Part shown: positions 6,939-8,615 of the stretch, in pieces
Layout of the letters: every line of letters starts with the position of its first letter
Numbering within the stretch: the first letter of the stretch is position 1
Assembly: GCA_003645555.1 (NCBI GenBank)
Contig: QNFN01000060.1
Location: forward strand, 1 to 8,615
Reading direction: 5' to 3'
Source: Gammaproteobacteria bacterium
GTDB lineage: Bacteria > Pseudomonadota > Gammaproteobacteria > QNFN01
DNA: 8,615 nucleotides
Program-made: the position numbers and the translations under genes
The notes under the pieces: generated by a model
Seen by the model: the letters and a program-made list of their open reading frames with translations, nothing else
Told to the model about the DNA's origin: nothing
Database searches by the model: none

Positions 6939-6979
6939 TAGCTCGGAAGTCACCAGAGGAACCGTGATTCCGACTGCTA
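6939..6979. promoter_or_regulatory. long imperfect dyad over the argH promoter
   Basis: Left arm TAGC-TCGGAA-g-TCAC (6939-6953) pairs with right arm GTGA-TTCCGA-ct-GCTA (6964-6979). That gives 14 paired positions with small bulges around a 10-base centre. The right arm runs into the argH -10 box, and the centre lies where a -35 box would be, as expected for an operator, though an RNA hairpin remnant is possible. It does not look like the TGAAT-type ArgR box. Confidence 0.35.
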
Positions 6980-6983
6980 TACT
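6975..6983 (+). promoter_or_regulatory. extended -10 promoter of argH
   Basis: TATACT at 6978-6983 matches the -10 consensus at 5 of 6 and is preceded by TGC, the extended -10 arrangement that lessens the need for a -35 box. Indeed AGAGGA at 6955-6960, 17 bases upstream, is not -35-like. Transcription would start near 6990, about 32 bases before the argH ATG. Confidence 0.5.
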
Positions 6984-7021
6984 GCGCGCCCGCCCCATGC
7001 AAACACCGACGGACAGCAGCG

Positions 7022-8428
<1,407 letters not shown>

Positions 8429-8432
8429 AACC

Positions 8433-8458
8433 GGGGGCGCCGCGGACGCGACGCCCCC
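8433..8458. terminator. GC-rich hairpin between argH and soxZ
   Basis: GGGGGCG (8433-8439) and CGCCCCC (8452-8458) form a perfect 7-bp stem. Inside it, CGC (8441-8443) and GCG (8448-8450) can extend pairing past one mismatch to a 4-base loop. It begins 4 bases after the argH stop and ends 6 bases short of the soxZ stop, so it could serve both convergent genes. No T-run follows on either strand, so the fit to an intrinsic terminator is incomplete. Confidence 0.5.
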
Positions 8459-8464
8459 TGTCGA

Positions 8465-8615
8465 TCACTTGACCTTGGCTTCGATCGAGTCGGACTTGCC
8501 CTTGTTGTCGACCCAGCTCAACTTCACCGTGTCGCCGGGCTTGGCGCCCTTGAACTTGAACGCCAGGTAGGGGTTTTTCGACACCGCCGGGCCCCACTGC
8601 GCCGTCATCACCACC
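8465..8615 (-). CDS. soxZ: SoxZ, thiosulfate-oxidation carrier subunit (C-terminal part)
   Basis: Only the last 49 codons and the TGA stop are in the window; the gene continues past the right edge. The readable part contains WGPAVSKNPYLAFKFKGAK, then the segment GDTVKLSWVDNKGKSDSIEA and a final KVK. The pattern PYLxFKFKG...W.DNKG.SD is that of SoxZ, an Ig-like periplasmic protein of about 100 aa that pairs with SoxY. In the family, SoxY carries the sulfur substrate covalently on a C-terminal Cys and SoxZ is its structural partner, so cycling of the SoxYZ carrier through the SoxAX, SoxB and related enzymes depends on both. The SoxY gene would be expected immediately upstream of soxZ, that is, beyond position 8615. 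It is convergent with argH. Identity is well supported despite truncation. Confidence 0.87.
   Translation of the reverse strand, partial: VVMTAQWGPAVSKNPYLAFKFKGAKPGDTVKLSWVDNKGKSDSIEAKVK

Overview
The window reads as chromosomal DNA of a GC-rich gammaproteobacterium that oxidises reduced sulfur, possibly from the Chromatiales or a relative. This rests on three things: the gene order argH - algZ/fimS - algR - hemC - hemD - hemX - hemY, which is the arrangement I know from Pseudomonas and other gammaproteobacteria; the protein sequences, which fit those families closely; and the C-terminal end of a SoxZ gene at the right edge. The species cannot be named from this sequence.

Layout from left to right. 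Positions 1-53 hold no recognisable gene. Positions 58-216 are an AT-rich, imperfectly palindromic, non-coding element flanked by TTAA on both sides. It looks like a MITE and ends 11 bp (7 bp counting the TTAA) beyond the hemY stop codon. Positions 228-4463 carry the minus-strand operon hemC-hemD-hemX-hemY, in which all three junctions are 4-bp stop/start overlaps (ATGA, ATGA, GTGA). A divergent spacer of 137 bp with two small dyads and a candidate hemC promoter separates hemC from a plus-strand gene for a secreted, SoxW-like thioredoxin-fold protein (4601-5137). That gene converges on, and overlaps by 17 bp, the minus-strand pair algZ-algR (5121-6907), itself joined by a GTGA overlap. A second divergent spacer (6908-7021) holds an extended -10 promoter and a long imperfect dyad in front of argH (7022-8428, plus). 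A GC-rich hairpin lies between argH and the convergent, truncated soxZ (8465 to the edge, minus).

Functionally, HemC and HemD turn porphobilinogen into uroporphyrinogen III, the branch point to haem, sirohaem and related tetrapyrroles. HemX and HemY are membrane-anchored companions whose biochemical roles are poorly defined. AlgZ and AlgR form a LytS/LytTR-type two-component system. ArgH completes arginine synthesis. SoxZ and the periplasmic thioredoxin-like protein point to periplasmic thiosulfate oxidation and thiol handling.

No clearly new multi-gene system is visible. The less ordinary items are the MITE-like element behind hemY, the oppositely oriented thioredoxin-like gene that separates algR from hemC, and the dyads in the two divergent promoter regions.
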